The notes below the pieces were generated by a model. The model was not told the origin of the DNA. It made no database searches and worked only from the letters and a program-made list of their open reading frames with translations. Shown piece after piece: positions 1 through 8,722 of a DNA stretch of 64,000 nucleotides. The DNA is from JAGNXB01 sp964471595. Lineage in GTDB: Bacteria; Bacteroidota; Bacteroidia; Chitinophagales; Saprospiraceae. Every line of letters starts with the position of its first letter. Position 1 is the first letter of the stretch. The translations under genes were made by a program, and so were the position numbers. The stretch covers positions 1 through 64,000 of the forward strand of contig CAYYGN010000005.1 of the NCBI GenBank assembly GCA_964471595.1, written 5' to 3'.

Positions 1-3000
1 CGCCGGAAATTAATATTAGTATGGGGCTGACCCCTACCTGTCCTTCATTTCCCAACGGTGAACTTACAGCGGAGGTAATACAGGGCGATGGACCGTTTGC
101 GTATTTGTGGTCAAACGGGGATTCTGGTCCGGAGGCCGACTCACTGGATCAGGGGGTATATTCGGTGACCGTTTCGGATGCATATGGGTGTACTTCCTCT
201 TTTTACGATAGTGTTGGCTTATCCATCAACAGATATTTGAGCTATGTTCCAGGCTGCTTGTTTGGAGATCTGTCTATTGAAATCGAATCGTTTGATTCTT
301 TTGACGCATGGCTGGATACTCTTGTTTTGGCAACAGGCATGAATCAGTTATCCATACAGCTCCAGGTGCCGGAAGGCGCTCACGTTATTCGTATTCAGAC
401 AGAGACTTGTGAAGTGACGGATACCATACATACCGAAGTGTATTCACTGGAAACACATAGTGAAGTGCTTAGTCTTCCGTGTGCGGAGGGCGAAGGGGGC
501 TTGATCCAGACAGGTCATGAGTCAGATGCACCGGGCTCATTTTCTTATATGTGGTCAACAGGGTCTCAAGATATGTGGGTGACGGATTTATACCTGGATT
601 CGCTATACTGTGTAACGATCAGTAATTCGGCGCACCCCTATTGCGAGGCCTTTCATTGTACTGATCCGGATACGCTATGGTATGTTGAAGTAGATAGTGT
701 GTTGACAATTGTTAAACAGCCTTGCCGATCTGTCAACAATGGTGCTATCACACCGTATATTCACACAAATGCCCTTCAACTGGAGTACCAATGGAGTCAT
801 GGCCCTACAACGAAGAATGTGTCTGGCCTGTACCCTGGAACATATTGTTTGAGTATCACAGACATCACAGGCACATGTTTCATGACGTATTGTTTTACCC
901 TGACCTATTACGATCCGTTTGTGTTTTACCTGAGTGAGTTGGTCAATACGACTTATTGCAGTAGCGGTTCATTTGGTGATGGGGAAATCCACATTGGGGT
1001 CTACAACTATGAGCCGACTAACCCGGTATCCATTATTTGGAGTTCAGGGGATACGACTGTTTCCATAGACGGCCTGACTGCAGGATTGTATTCAGTTACG
1101 GTTTCCAATGGCAACGGCTGTTCAATGGCGCAGAGTTACGAAGTGAATTGTTGTTATGAAATTGAGCCGAATTTACAGGTGCCTGTATTTGCATTTGATT
1201 CCATCCGCATCACGCCATTATCCCACCCCGATTCATCAGATGGTCAGTTTTGGCTGTTTGTGACAACCGATCCTCCTTACCAGTACCAGGATCTGCAAGT
1301 CGTCTGGAAAGATATGTCAACAGGGGATGTGATATCGAATGCGTTTATTGTTACCGGATTGAGTGACGGTTATTATTGTGTGGAGATCTCCAACGGCTGT
1401 GGGCAATTTGAGACGATATGCCGGTATATCAAGCATTGTCCTTCCTATTCGATGGAGGCCAATGCCACCATTGTCCGACCATGTGTGGTTGCCGATCCTT
1501 ATTATATCTCTTCGGGTTCATTTGCTGTTAATCCGTCCAATGGATACGGTCAAATCGGAATTTCCTGGCACAATGATTGTCAGCTTCAGTTTAATCCCGA
1601 TCCATTCACTCATCAGGCGATGGTTGCGATTCCGGCAGAATCATTGCCCAATATTAGGAAAACCGTCATATTGGAGGATATGGCAGGTTGTCGGGACACG
1701 GTTTGTATTGATCCGTCAAATCCTAATGGTGCATCGGTCATTACCAATCCGAATAACTGTACGCAACAGCTTTTGTGCAATAATGCTCCAATACCGGGGG
1801 CAGATACTTACCAGGGTGCCTGGTTGTATGCCGGTGTTGCCATGGTGGATGGCTCCGTTTGTGAAGCGGTGAAGTATTGTGAATTTTCCTCACCTTCGGA
1901 AGGAATCGTTACACAAGGCAATGTGGAATGGGGCGCCTATCAAACGCCTGTGTCAAGTCCATGTAAAGCACGGGCGTACTGCCATATCGGGAATGACAGA
2001 TTGGACATGGGTTATCAGACCTATCCGTTTCCATGCTGCACATTTGATGATGTAAATACCGGTGTTCATGTCAACAAAGACGGATTTGAATACAATGATC
2101 TGGACCTCAACGAGGTGCAGGTCGATTCCTTCTGCCAGGCCCGTTTATACTGCTGGGAGGATCCATCCGGCCCTTATTATTTAGCTTCGGTAATCCCTGC
2201 ACTTGACACATGCCTGTTGACCGTTTATGGCGTCCCGGGTTGTCATGGGATCGTATATTGTCACTATGATCCGTTGAGAATGGCAATACCGGGTCTGTTT
2301 ATTGATGATGTGAGTCTGGTATATCAAATACCCATTGAAGAATGCGATGGCATGCCGGGGTGTGAGGCATTTTCCGGGCATCCCTCCGCATTGCAGTTTT
2401 ATGATTGTCCGTCAGTTAATGAAGGACTTTTGATGGCGGGACCCGACAGTATGAGTCGTTATGCCTTTGTGATGCGATATGACCGGGAACTGAATATGGA
2501 GGACCTCTTTATCTTCAGCCCGCAAGTAAACGGCGAAACTCATTCCCTCATTTCCCCGGTGCGATTGGTAGTGGAAGCATGTGATTCCATTGCGATGGTT
2601 TACGGAACATTTCAAGGCAACTATCTGGATAGTGCACTGATTGCAGATGATGCAGATCTCTTTGAATTGGAAATGGATCTTTATCCTTTGGGTATAGCAT
2701 CCGTCAGAGCTTTCGCTCAACCGGGTGATCAGAAGCTGTATGCCCGGATTGACTCGTTGTGGGTATATACGGAATACGGCGTGGCAGCACCATCAGGGCC
2801 TTCGCCAGCCATTTGTTTTGGCGTTGTCAGGGATACTGGCATGGCTTTATTGCATAGAATTGTTGAAGCGGAGCCGCTTTGGGTTGGCCGCATCGGGGAG
2901 GATATCCTTGTAAGCTATTGCCATTCAGAACATAGAGATAGCCAAGTAATTGTTCGATTTGATATAGATTTCTCCATGGTAGCATTGTCAGTTCGTGCAA

Positions 3001-3764
3001 TACCCGACAGCCATAAGGTTGAGTTCTCACAGCGTATTGGACAGACTTTGTATCATATACAACGGGATACAAACTCAAATGAGATATGGACAGGTACGAC
3101 ATCACTATCTACCTTGCTGCATGATTCATCTGCTGTATTGCCGTTGGGAACCGGTGACTTTGCTCTGGCTGGACTCTATGATATCGGAGGCCTTCCGGGG
3201 CTGTTGATCCGATATGACAGCATCTCTACTGCTATTCCGGAGTTGGATGCTCCTGGCAATTCGGCACTGGTGATTTATGATACTGTCTTTTCAGAAGTAT
3301 TGAATGTCATGGTAGTTGATCTCCCGGAGGCTGCTGCGGCATCTGTATTTGCACAGGATTCTGCAAATTGGTGGATCGCCGGAAGGACATCGACCGGTAC
3401 CGGGATGTGGAGCGGGGTTGCGGTGGATTCGATTCTTGGCGATAACCGTGTTTTCCTTACCGGAGGAAGATGGGAGCAGGAGTTGCGGGGCGGAATCCGC
3501 AGTAATACGGAGTTGAATTTGTATTTTTATCCCAATCCTGTGATATCAGGGGATTTATTGCTTTATTCTTCCCGTTTCGACACGGCGGAAAGTGAAATCC
3601 GGGTGGAAATTTATACCATGGCAGGAGTGAAGCAGCAATCATTTTCACTGTGGGAACCATCCGGGATTTGTCCGAATATTTCCCTTCCAGCAGGCATTTA
3701 CGTGATCAAATATCAGATTAACGACAACTTGTCTGGTGCCCAAAAGCTGGTGGTTCTGGATTGA
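1..3764 (+). CDS. T9SS-secreted adhesin-like protein with SprB-type repeats, 5' end outside window
   Basis: The reading frame is open to the left edge and the first ATG (21) lies inside a repeat unit, so the true start is upstream. The N-terminal half holds immunoglobulin-like SprB-type repeats, recognisable by units ending in YSVTVSDAYGC, YSVTVSNGNGC or YCVEISNGCG, with a preceding WS(N/T)G motif. The middle (about 1850-2300) is cysteine-rich, with four C-x4-YC motifs. The last 80 or so residues (from about 3513) form a T9SS type A sorting domain: FYPNP near its start, then an IYTMAG strand and a LPAGIYVIK segment. It should be exported by Sec, cross the outer membrane by T9SS and be anchored or released at the surface. 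The ligand is unknown. Its composition is AT-richer than that of its neighbours. Confidence 0.85.
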   Translation, partial: PEINISMGLTPTCPSFPNGELTAEVIQGDGPFAYLWSNGDSGPEADSLDQGVYSVTVSDAYGCTSSFYDSVGLSINRYLSYVPGCLFGDLSIEIESFDSFDAWLDTLVLATGMNQLSIQLQVPEGAHVIRIQTETCEVTDTIHTEVYSLETHSEVLSLPCAEGEGGLIQTGHESDAPGSFSYMWSTGSQDMWVTDLYLDSLYCVTISNSAHPYCEAFHCTDPDTLWYVEVDSVLTIVKQPCRSVNNGAITPYIHTNALQLEYQWSHGPTTKNVSGLYPGTYCLSITDITGTCFMTYCFTLTYYDPFVFYLSELVNTTYCSSGSFGDGEIHIGVYNYEPTNPVSIIWSSGDTTVSIDGLTAGLYSVTVSNGNGCSMAQSYEVNCCYEIEPNLQVPVFAFDSIRITPLSHPDSSDGQFWLFVTTDPPYQYQDLQVVWKDMSTGDVISNAFIVTGLSDGYYCVEISNGCGQFETICRYIKHCPSYSMEANATIVRPCVVADPYYISSGSFAVNPSNGYGQIGISWHNDCQLQFNPDPFTHQAMVAIPAESLPNIRKTVILEDMAGCRDTVCIDPSNPNGASVITNPNNCTQQLLCNNAPIPGADTYQGAWLYAGVAMVDGSVCEAVKYCEFSSPSEGIVTQGNVEWGAYQTPVSSPCKARAYCHIGNDRLDMGYQTYPFPCCTFDDVNTGVHVNKDGFEYNDLDLNEVQVDSFCQARLYCWEDPSGPYYLASVIPALDTCLLTVYGVPGCHGIVYCHYDPLRMAIPGLFIDDVSLVYQIPIEECDGMPGCEAFSGHPSALQFYDCPSVNEGLLMAGPDSMSRYAFVMRYDRELNMEDLFIFSPQVNGETHSLISPVRLVVEACDSIAMVYGTFQGNYLDSALIADDADLFELEMDLYPLGIASVRAFAQPGDQKLYARIDSLWVYTEYGVAAPSGPSPAICFGVVRDTGMALLHRIVEAEPLWVGRIGEDILVSYCHSEHRDSQVIVRFDIDFSMVALSVRAIPDSHKVEFSQRIGQTLYHIQRDTNSNEIWTGTTSLSTLLHDSSAVLPLGTGDFALAGLYDIGGLPGLLIRYDSISTAIPELDAPGNSALVIYDTVFSEVLNVMVVDLPEAAAASVFAQDSANWWIAGRTSTGTGMWSGVAVDSILGDNRVFLTGGRWEQELRGGIRSNTELNLYFYPNPVISGDLLLYSSRFDTAESEIRVEIYTMAGVKQQSFSLWEPSGICPNISLPAGIYVIKYQINDNLSGAQKLVVLD

Positions 3765-3861
3765 TGTCGTTGATCCGCCAAGGCCATTCGGGCAGGAACG
3801 CCTCGCGTTCCTCCAAAAATCCGGAAGTTTGTAGCTCCATCTACAGGGTACACCGTCGTCC

Positions 3862-4920
3862 ATGTCGCCAAAAAACCTCCTGATCACCGGTGGAGCCGGA
3901 TTCATCGGCTCCCACCTCGTGCGCCACATGGTGCACCGGTACCCGCATTACACCATCTGGAACCTCGACAAACTCACCTACGCCGGCAATCTCGAAAACC
4001 TGCGGGATGTCGAGACCATGCCCAATTACCGCTTTGTCAAAGGCGACATCCTCGACCGGGACAGCCTGCAGGCCCTGTTTGACCGCCAGACCTTCGACGG
4101 CATCATCCACCTCGCCGCCGAATCCCATGTGGACCGCTCCATCCTCGGGCCTCTCGCCTTCGTCGAGACCAACGTCACCGGCACCGTCAACCTCCTCGAG
4201 GCGGCGCGACGGCAATGGCATGGCCAATTCGCCAACAAACGCTTTTACCACATCTCCACCGACGAAGTGTACGGCAGTCTCGGGGAAACCGGATATTTTA
4301 CCGAGCAGACGCCCTACGATCCCCGTTCCCCGTATTCCGCTTCCAAAGCCGCTTCCGACCATTTTGTCTCCGCCTGGCACCACACCTTCGGTCTGCCGGT
4401 AGTCATCAGCAATTGCTCCAACAACTACGGCCCGTATCAGTTTCCCGAGAAACTCATCCCGCTAATGATCCATCACATCCTCACCGACCTGCCCCTGCCG
4501 GTGTACGGAGACGGCCAAAACACCCGCGACTGGCTCTGGGTCGTCGAACACGCCGAAGCCATCGACCTCATTTACCATCAAGGACGGGTAGGGGAGACCT
4601 ACAACATCGGCGGCAACAACGAATGGAAAAACATCGATCTGGTGCGGCTGCTGTGTGAGGTCATGGACGGCCTGCTGGGTCGTTCACCAGGCACCTCCGC
4701 CCGTCTCATCCATTTTGTCAAGGACAGGCCGGGCCACGACCGCCGCTATGCCATCGATGCCTCCAAACTCAACAACGAGTTGGGCTGGACACCCCGCATG
4801 ACCATGAAGGAAGGACTGGAACAAACGGCGCGGTGGTATCTCGACAACAACGAATGGCTCGAGCATGTCACATCAGGCGCCTACCGCACCTATTACGATC
4901 AGCAATACAAAGGTCGCTGA
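3862..4920 (+). CDS. rfbB: dTDP-glucose 4,6-dehydratase
   Basis: This 352-residue protein is an extended short-chain dehydrogenase that turns dTDP-glucose into dTDP-4-keto-6-deoxyglucose, the branch point to dTDP-rhamnose and other deoxysugars. The NAD-binding loop GGAGFIGS lies at residues 10-17, the catalytic triad appears as STDEVYG (T133, D134, E135) and Y158-x3-K162. Length matches the family. The start ATG at 3862 leaves only three residues before the first strand. A weak -7-like box (GAAGTTTG, 3824-3831) precedes it, after two small hairpins (3794-3812 and 3830-3845). The usual partners rfbA, rfbC and rfbD are absent from the window. Its stop codon abuts the stop of the convergent ferredoxin gene without a spacer. 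Confidence 0.95.
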   Translation: MSPKNLLITGGAGFIGSHLVRHMVHRYPHYTIWNLDKLTYAGNLENLRDVETMPNYRFVKGDILDRDSLQALFDRQTFDGIIHLAAESHVDRSILGPLAFVETNVTGTVNLLEAARRQWHGQFANKRFYHISTDEVYGSLGETGYFTEQTPYDPRSPYSASKAASDHFVSAWHHTFGLPVVISNCSNNYGPYQFPEKLIPLMIHHILTDLPLPVYGDGQNTRDWLWVVEHAEAIDLIYHQGRVGETYNIGGNNEWKNIDLVRLLCEVMDGLLGRSPGTSARLIHFVKDRPGHDRRYAIDASKLNNELGWTPRMTMKEGLEQTARWYLDNNEWLEHVTSGAYRTYYDQQYKGR

Positions 4921-5253
4921 TCAGACCTCCTCGTCCTCCGGGGCCAGACGGACCACCAATCCGTCCATACCAGGCGCGATTTTCAATTGACACCCCAACC
5001 GGCTGTTGGCCTTCACGAAAAAAGCCTGATCGAGCATGTCCTCCTCGTCGCCCGTAGGTCCGGGCAAATGGTGATCCGTTTCGACATAGACATGGCAGGT
5101 CGAACAAAGCGCCATACCGCCGCACGTGCCTTTGACAGGTAATCCGGAGGCCTTGCACAACTCCATGATGTTGAGATTCATGTCGGTGGGCGCCTCGATC
5201 GGGTGGGGGTCTCCTTTCCGGTCGATGATGGTGACGAGGATAGTATCGTGCAT
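4921..5253 (-). CDS. 2Fe-2S ferredoxin
   Basis: This 110-residue soluble electron carrier has an adrenodoxin-type plant-like ferredoxin fold. The cluster ligands are in the segment GTCGGMALCSTCHVYV, with the fourth cysteine in SRLGCQLKIAP near the C-terminus. The frame is open further upstream to 5382, but that part overlaps the reductase gene and looks nothing like a ferredoxin, so the ATG at 5253 (MHDTILVTI) is chosen. It lies 19 bases downstream of the stop of the ferredoxin-NADP reductase gene on the same strand, so the two very likely form a redox pair. The electron acceptor is unknown; Fe-S assembly or a P450/Rieske partner are possibilities not visible here. Confidence 0.9.
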   Translation of the reverse strand: MHDTILVTIIDRKGDPHPIEAPTDMNLNIMELCKASGLPVKGTCGGMALCSTCHVYVETDHHLPGPTGDEEDMLDQAFFVKANSRLGCQLKIAPGMDGLVVRLAPEDEEV

Positions 5254-5272
5254 GGAAGAAGCCGGCGGGGAC

Positions 5273-6289
5273 TCAAAGGCCGTCAATGCCGGTGACGGTC
5301 GTGTATTTGAAGGAAATTTTCTTGTCGGGGAAGGCATGTTTGAACGCCGATTGGACACACAGGGTTGCCTCGTGGAATCCACAAAGGATCAGTTTCAGTT
5401 TGCCGGGATAAGTATTGATGTCGCCAATGGCGAATATGCCCGGCACATTGGTCTGGTAGTCAAAAGTGTCCACTTCGATGGCGGATTTGTCGATCTGCAG
5501 ACCCCACTCCGCGATGGGTCCGAGTTTGGGAGAAAGCCCGAAAAGTGGAAGAAAGGCGTCCGCCTGCAGATCAACGGGCGACGCACCGTCCACATCTATG
5601 TGGATGTTTTGGAGCCGGCCATTGCCGCTCAATCCGGTCACCTGGGCGTTGGTCAGGAGGCGCACCTTGCCTTGTGACGCCAGCTCCATCACCTTCTCCA
5701 CCGAATCGGGTGCGCCCCGGAATTCGGTGCGGCGATGCACGAGGACCAGTTCGGCCGCCAGTTCGGCAAGGTAAATGGTCCAGTCCAGGGCACTGTCGCC
5801 CCCTCCGGCAATGACCAGGCGTTGGCCGGCAAAAGCCTGGGGGTCGCGGACGATGTAATGGACACCTTTCTCCTCGAATTCGGCAATGTTCCCGATGGGC
5901 GGCTTGCGGGGCTCGAAACACCCCAAACCACCGGCAATGGCAATCGCCGGGGCGAGGTGGACCGTTCCCCGGTCCGTCACGACACGAAAGCGCCCGTCTC
6001 CCGTTTTTTCCAGCGTTTCGGCCCGCTCACCAAGGGTGAACCCGGGACGGAAAGGAGCGATTTGGCTCATTAGGTTCCGGACCAAATCTCCGGCAAGGAT
6101 GGAAGGCAGACCGGGTATGTCGTAGATCGGCTTTTTGGGATAGATTTCGGTGAGTTGGCCGCCGGGTTGTGGAAGGTAGTCGATGAGGTGGCACCGCATC
6201 TTGAGCAGTCCCGCCTCAAACACGGCAAAGAGACCCGTCGGACCGGCGCCGATGATCAGGAGGTCCGTTTCAATCGTTGTTCCTTCCAT
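5273..6289 (-). CDS. Ferredoxin--NADP reductase, thioredoxin-reductase-like type
   Basis: This 338-residue FAD flavoprotein should transfer electrons between NADPH and ferredoxin. The FAD-binding GAGPTG motif is at residues 12-17, a YLPQPGGQL segment typical of the YumC-type reductases follows, the NADPH-binding GGGDSALDW motif is in the middle, and the C-terminal FAD motif FAIGDI is followed by a C-terminal extension. There is no CxxC redox centre, which separates it from true thioredoxin reductases. The frame is open up to 6565, but homologues begin at MEGTTIETD (6289). It is followed 19 bases later by a ferredoxin gene, supporting the assignment. Confidence 0.9.
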   Translation of the reverse strand: MEGTTIETDLLIIGAGPTGLFAVFEAGLLKMRCHLIDYLPQPGGQLTEIYPKKPIYDIPGLPSILAGDLVRNLMSQIAPFRPGFTLGERAETLEKTGDGRFRVVTDRGTVHLAPAIAIAGGLGCFEPRKPPIGNIAEFEEKGVHYIVRDPQAFAGQRLVIAGGGDSALDWTIYLAELAAELVLVHRRTEFRGAPDSVEKVMELASQGKVRLLTNAQVTGLSGNGRLQNIHIDVDGASPVDLQADAFLPLFGLSPKLGPIAEWGLQIDKSAIEVDTFDYQTNVPGIFAIGDINTYPGKLKLILCGFHEATLCVQSAFKHAFPDKKISFKYTTVTGIDGL

Positions 6290-6326
6290 GTGAATTGGCA
6301 AAAAGACACCCGGGGTGGCGAAAGGT

Positions 6327-7109
6327 TCAATGGCCCGTGAAATTCGGTTTGCGTTTTTCGATGAAAGCCTGTGCGCCCTCCCTGAAATCCCGGGTCCCGG
6401 TCGTGTACCCGAACGACTCCACTTCGAAATGGAATCCGTCCGTGGATTCCGTAAAGTAGGCGTTGACAGCTTCGATGACCTTGCGGATCGCCACGGGACC
6501 TTTGGACAGAATTTTTTCCAGGATCTCGCGGGCTTTGGCCACTTCCTCACCGGCGGCAACGACATGGTTGACCAGTCCGAGGCGCAACGCCTCGGAGGCC
6601 GGAATCATGTCTGCGGTCAGCAAAAGCTCCATGGCTTTGCCTTTGCCGACATACTGGATGAGGCGCTGCGTACCGCCATAACCGGGAATGAGGCCGAGGT
6701 TGACTTCCGGCTGCCCGAATTTGGCGTGCTCTCCGGCAACGCGGAGATGGCAGGCCATGGCGAGCTCGCATCCCCCTCCCAGGGCAAAACCATTCACGGC
6801 TGCGATGACCGGGATGGGCGACTGTTCGATCAGAAAAAACGTCTCGTGGCCCGCCGCGGCGAGGTCCCTCCCCTCCTGCGGGGTCAACCCCTGGAATTCC
6901 TTGATGTCAGCACCTGCGGCAAAGGCCTTTGGGCCCGCCCCCGTGAGAATGACGCCCCGGATATCATCCCTGTCAGGCAGCCATTGACTGAACAATAGGC
7001 GCAGGGAGCGCATGGTAGCCATGTTGAGCGCATTGAGCGCCGGCTCGCGATCGAGGGTGACCAGCAGGATAGGGCCATCGGTTTCCAGACGCAGATTGTC
7101 GAATTCCAT
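6327..7109 (-). CDS. Enoyl-CoA hydratase/isomerase family protein
   Basis: This 260-residue crotonase-fold protein adds water to trans-2-enoyl-CoA thioesters, as in beta-oxidation or crotonyl-CoA metabolism. The oxyanion-hole segments are AAGADIKEF and NGFALGGGCE; the two catalytic glutamates align as E115 and E135, twenty residues apart as in rat crotonase. Length is typical. A TAnnTTTG box (7129-7136) sits 19 bases upstream of the ATG, so it is probably the first gene of a transcript that continues into the reductase and ferredoxin genes (37-base gap). Substrate chain length cannot be told from sequence. The short 3-hydroxybutyryl-CoA dehydratase subgroup is the best guess. Confidence 0.88.
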   Translation of the reverse strand: MEFDNLRLETDGPILLVTLDREPALNALNMATMRSLRLLFSQWLPDRDDIRGVILTGAGPKAFAAGADIKEFQGLTPQEGRDLAAAGHETFFLIEQSPIPVIAAVNGFALGGGCELAMACHLRVAGEHAKFGQPEVNLGLIPGYGGTQRLIQYVGKGKAMELLLTADMIPASEALRLGLVNHVVAAGEEVAKAREILEKILSKGPVAIRKVIEAVNAYFTESTDGFHFEVESFGYTTGTRDFREGAQAFIEKRKPNFTGH

Positions 7110-7128
7110 CGGGCATCGGTTTAGGCCG

Positions 7129-7136
7129 CAAAGTTA
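7129..7136 (-). promoter_or_regulatory. Bacteroidota -7 promoter box for the enoyl-CoA hydratase gene
   Basis: On the minus strand the sequence reads TAACTTTG, an exact match to TAnnTTTG, 19 bases before the ATG at 7109. No clear TTTG -33 element is visible. Confidence 0.5.
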
Positions 7137-7187
7137 CGCAATGAAGGCTCCATCCCTGCTGACGGTCGTCACGGAAAGGGGAAACCA

Positions 7188-8678
7188 TCAACGTCCCGGA
7201 CCGGTGAACGGTCGCGCCAGGGCACGGATCAATGGGGGGATGTCCTCGGAAATCCGGCCGTAGAGCCCGATCACGACAAAGCCTGCACCCGTCATGGCAC
7301 TGCGTAGGATCAGATTGATCCAGGGGGAGCCGGTGTCCAAATCAAAGGCGCTGACCACCATCGCCAGGGCCGTCGCATAGAGGACCAGCCGTCCCAGTCC
7401 GGCGGTGAACGGATGCACGTGAAACCGGCGCCACACCGCAATACCTTTGTAAGCATTGTAAGCCCCATAGGCCACCAGGGTTGCCAGGGCGGCTCCGGTG
7501 ATGCCGTACAGGCTGATAAGCCAGAAGTTGAGCCCGATGTTGACCAAAGACAGCAATACAACCGCCACCAGATGCCGGCGATACAGATCCGTGTAAATCA
7601 TGATTTCCGAGTTGACCCCGGTGGCGAGATTGACGATGAAGGCGAGACCCAGCAGCAGTATGGCCATCCGGTTTTCAGCGATGACGGCTGAATTGGGCAT
7701 GATCCCGTAGAGATCATCCAGGTTGAGCCATATGAGCAGGAAGATCAGCAATCCGGGAGCGAGGGCATTGACCGCCGATTTGCGGTAGAAATTGTGGATG
7801 CCGGCCAGATCCTGCTCCTTCCAGGATTTGGTCAACAGGGGCGCCGCCAGCAAACTGATGGCGATATGGGGGCGGTTGATCAGATTGGCCATGATGGAAG
7901 CTATGCCATAGACGCCGGTAGCCCCCGGACTGATCATGGTGCCGATCATGAACAGGTCGATATTGACCGCCAGGGTGGAGCTGATCGTCCCCAGAAAACC
8001 GTAGATTCCGTACACCTTCATCTCCTTCATAACCGGCCCTCGAAAAGCTTGCCAGCGAATGCGCAAAGACCACTGCCCCAACTGGATCAGATACAAAATG
8101 AGTCCGGCCAATACCACGGCAAAATGGGCTACGAGGGCAATCACCAATTCGCGGTATCCCCACCAGCCCTTGTGCAGGAACAGGATGAACATCGGCAGGG
8201 ATATTTTGAACAGCAGGTCGTTGAGGATGCTGGGCACGACAATGCGGTGGAAATTGCTGATGTAAGTGACCAGCAGCTGGATGACGCCACGCAAAAGCAG
8301 AATGGGCAGGAAAAAAACGAGATATTGCTCGTAAAGAGGAGAAACCGTAGAGTAATATTCCAAAACGGGATCCCAGACCATCCATGCAACGGCCAGGGTC
8401 AATAGTGCACCGGCCAGGGCGAGGAGCAGCAACCACCCCAAAAAGCCCTGGTGCCCGTTGGCGCGGTCCTCGAAGTGCGGAAAAAACCGCACCGGCAGGA
8501 CGTTGGAACCGAGCAGGGAAAACGGGATGAAGAGGATGACGCTATCCGCCAGAAAACGCGCCAGGCCATAGGCCTCCGTCTGGAGGGGATAAATGAATAG
8601 CATGGAGATGACACCGACACCCGCCCCGATGTAGTTGACGATGGAATGTCGGATGCCCTGGCGAATGACGACGCCCAT
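7188..8678 (-). CDS. Polysaccharide/oligosaccharide flippase (MOP superfamily)
   Basis: This 496-residue integral membrane protein has about fourteen hydrophobic helices evenly spread along its length, the pattern of Wzx/RfbX-type flippases that move lipid-linked glycans across the inner membrane. The N-terminus MGVVIRQGIRHSIVNYIGAGVG is typical: a short amphipathic start, then the first helix. It is the second gene of a pair with the YfhO-type protein (44-base gap, same strand), which fits a role in envelope glycan assembly. No glycosyltransferase genes are adjacent, so the substrate is unknown. A lipid II flippase (MurJ) is less likely from the sequence. Confidence 0.85.
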   Translation of the reverse strand: MGVVIRQGIRHSIVNYIGAGVGVISMLFIYPLQTEAYGLARFLADSVILFIPFSLLGSNVLPVRFFPHFEDRANGHQGFLGWLLLLALAGALLTLAVAWMVWDPVLEYYSTVSPLYEQYLVFFLPILLLRGVIQLLVTYISNFHRIVVPSILNDLLFKISLPMFILFLHKGWWGYRELVIALVAHFAVVLAGLILYLIQLGQWSLRIRWQAFRGPVMKEMKVYGIYGFLGTISSTLAVNIDLFMIGTMISPGATGVYGIASIMANLINRPHIAISLLAAPLLTKSWKEQDLAGIHNFYRKSAVNALAPGLLIFLLIWLNLDDLYGIMPNSAVIAENRMAILLLGLAFIVNLATGVNSEIMIYTDLYRRHLVAVVLLSLVNIGLNFWLISLYGITGAALATLVAYGAYNAYKGIAVWRRFHVHPFTAGLGRLVLYATALAMVVSAFDLDTGSPWINLILRSAMTGAGFVVIGLYGRISEDIPPLIRALARPFTGPGR

Positions 8679-8722
8679 TGGCGAGCGGTTTCAGGTGATC
8701 AGCAAATACGTGCCCGCAAGCG

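Noticed and set aside
5273..6289. Thioredoxin reductase
   Set aside because: The central domain has no CxxC motif, and a ferredoxin gene follows directly, so ferredoxin-NADP reductase fits better.
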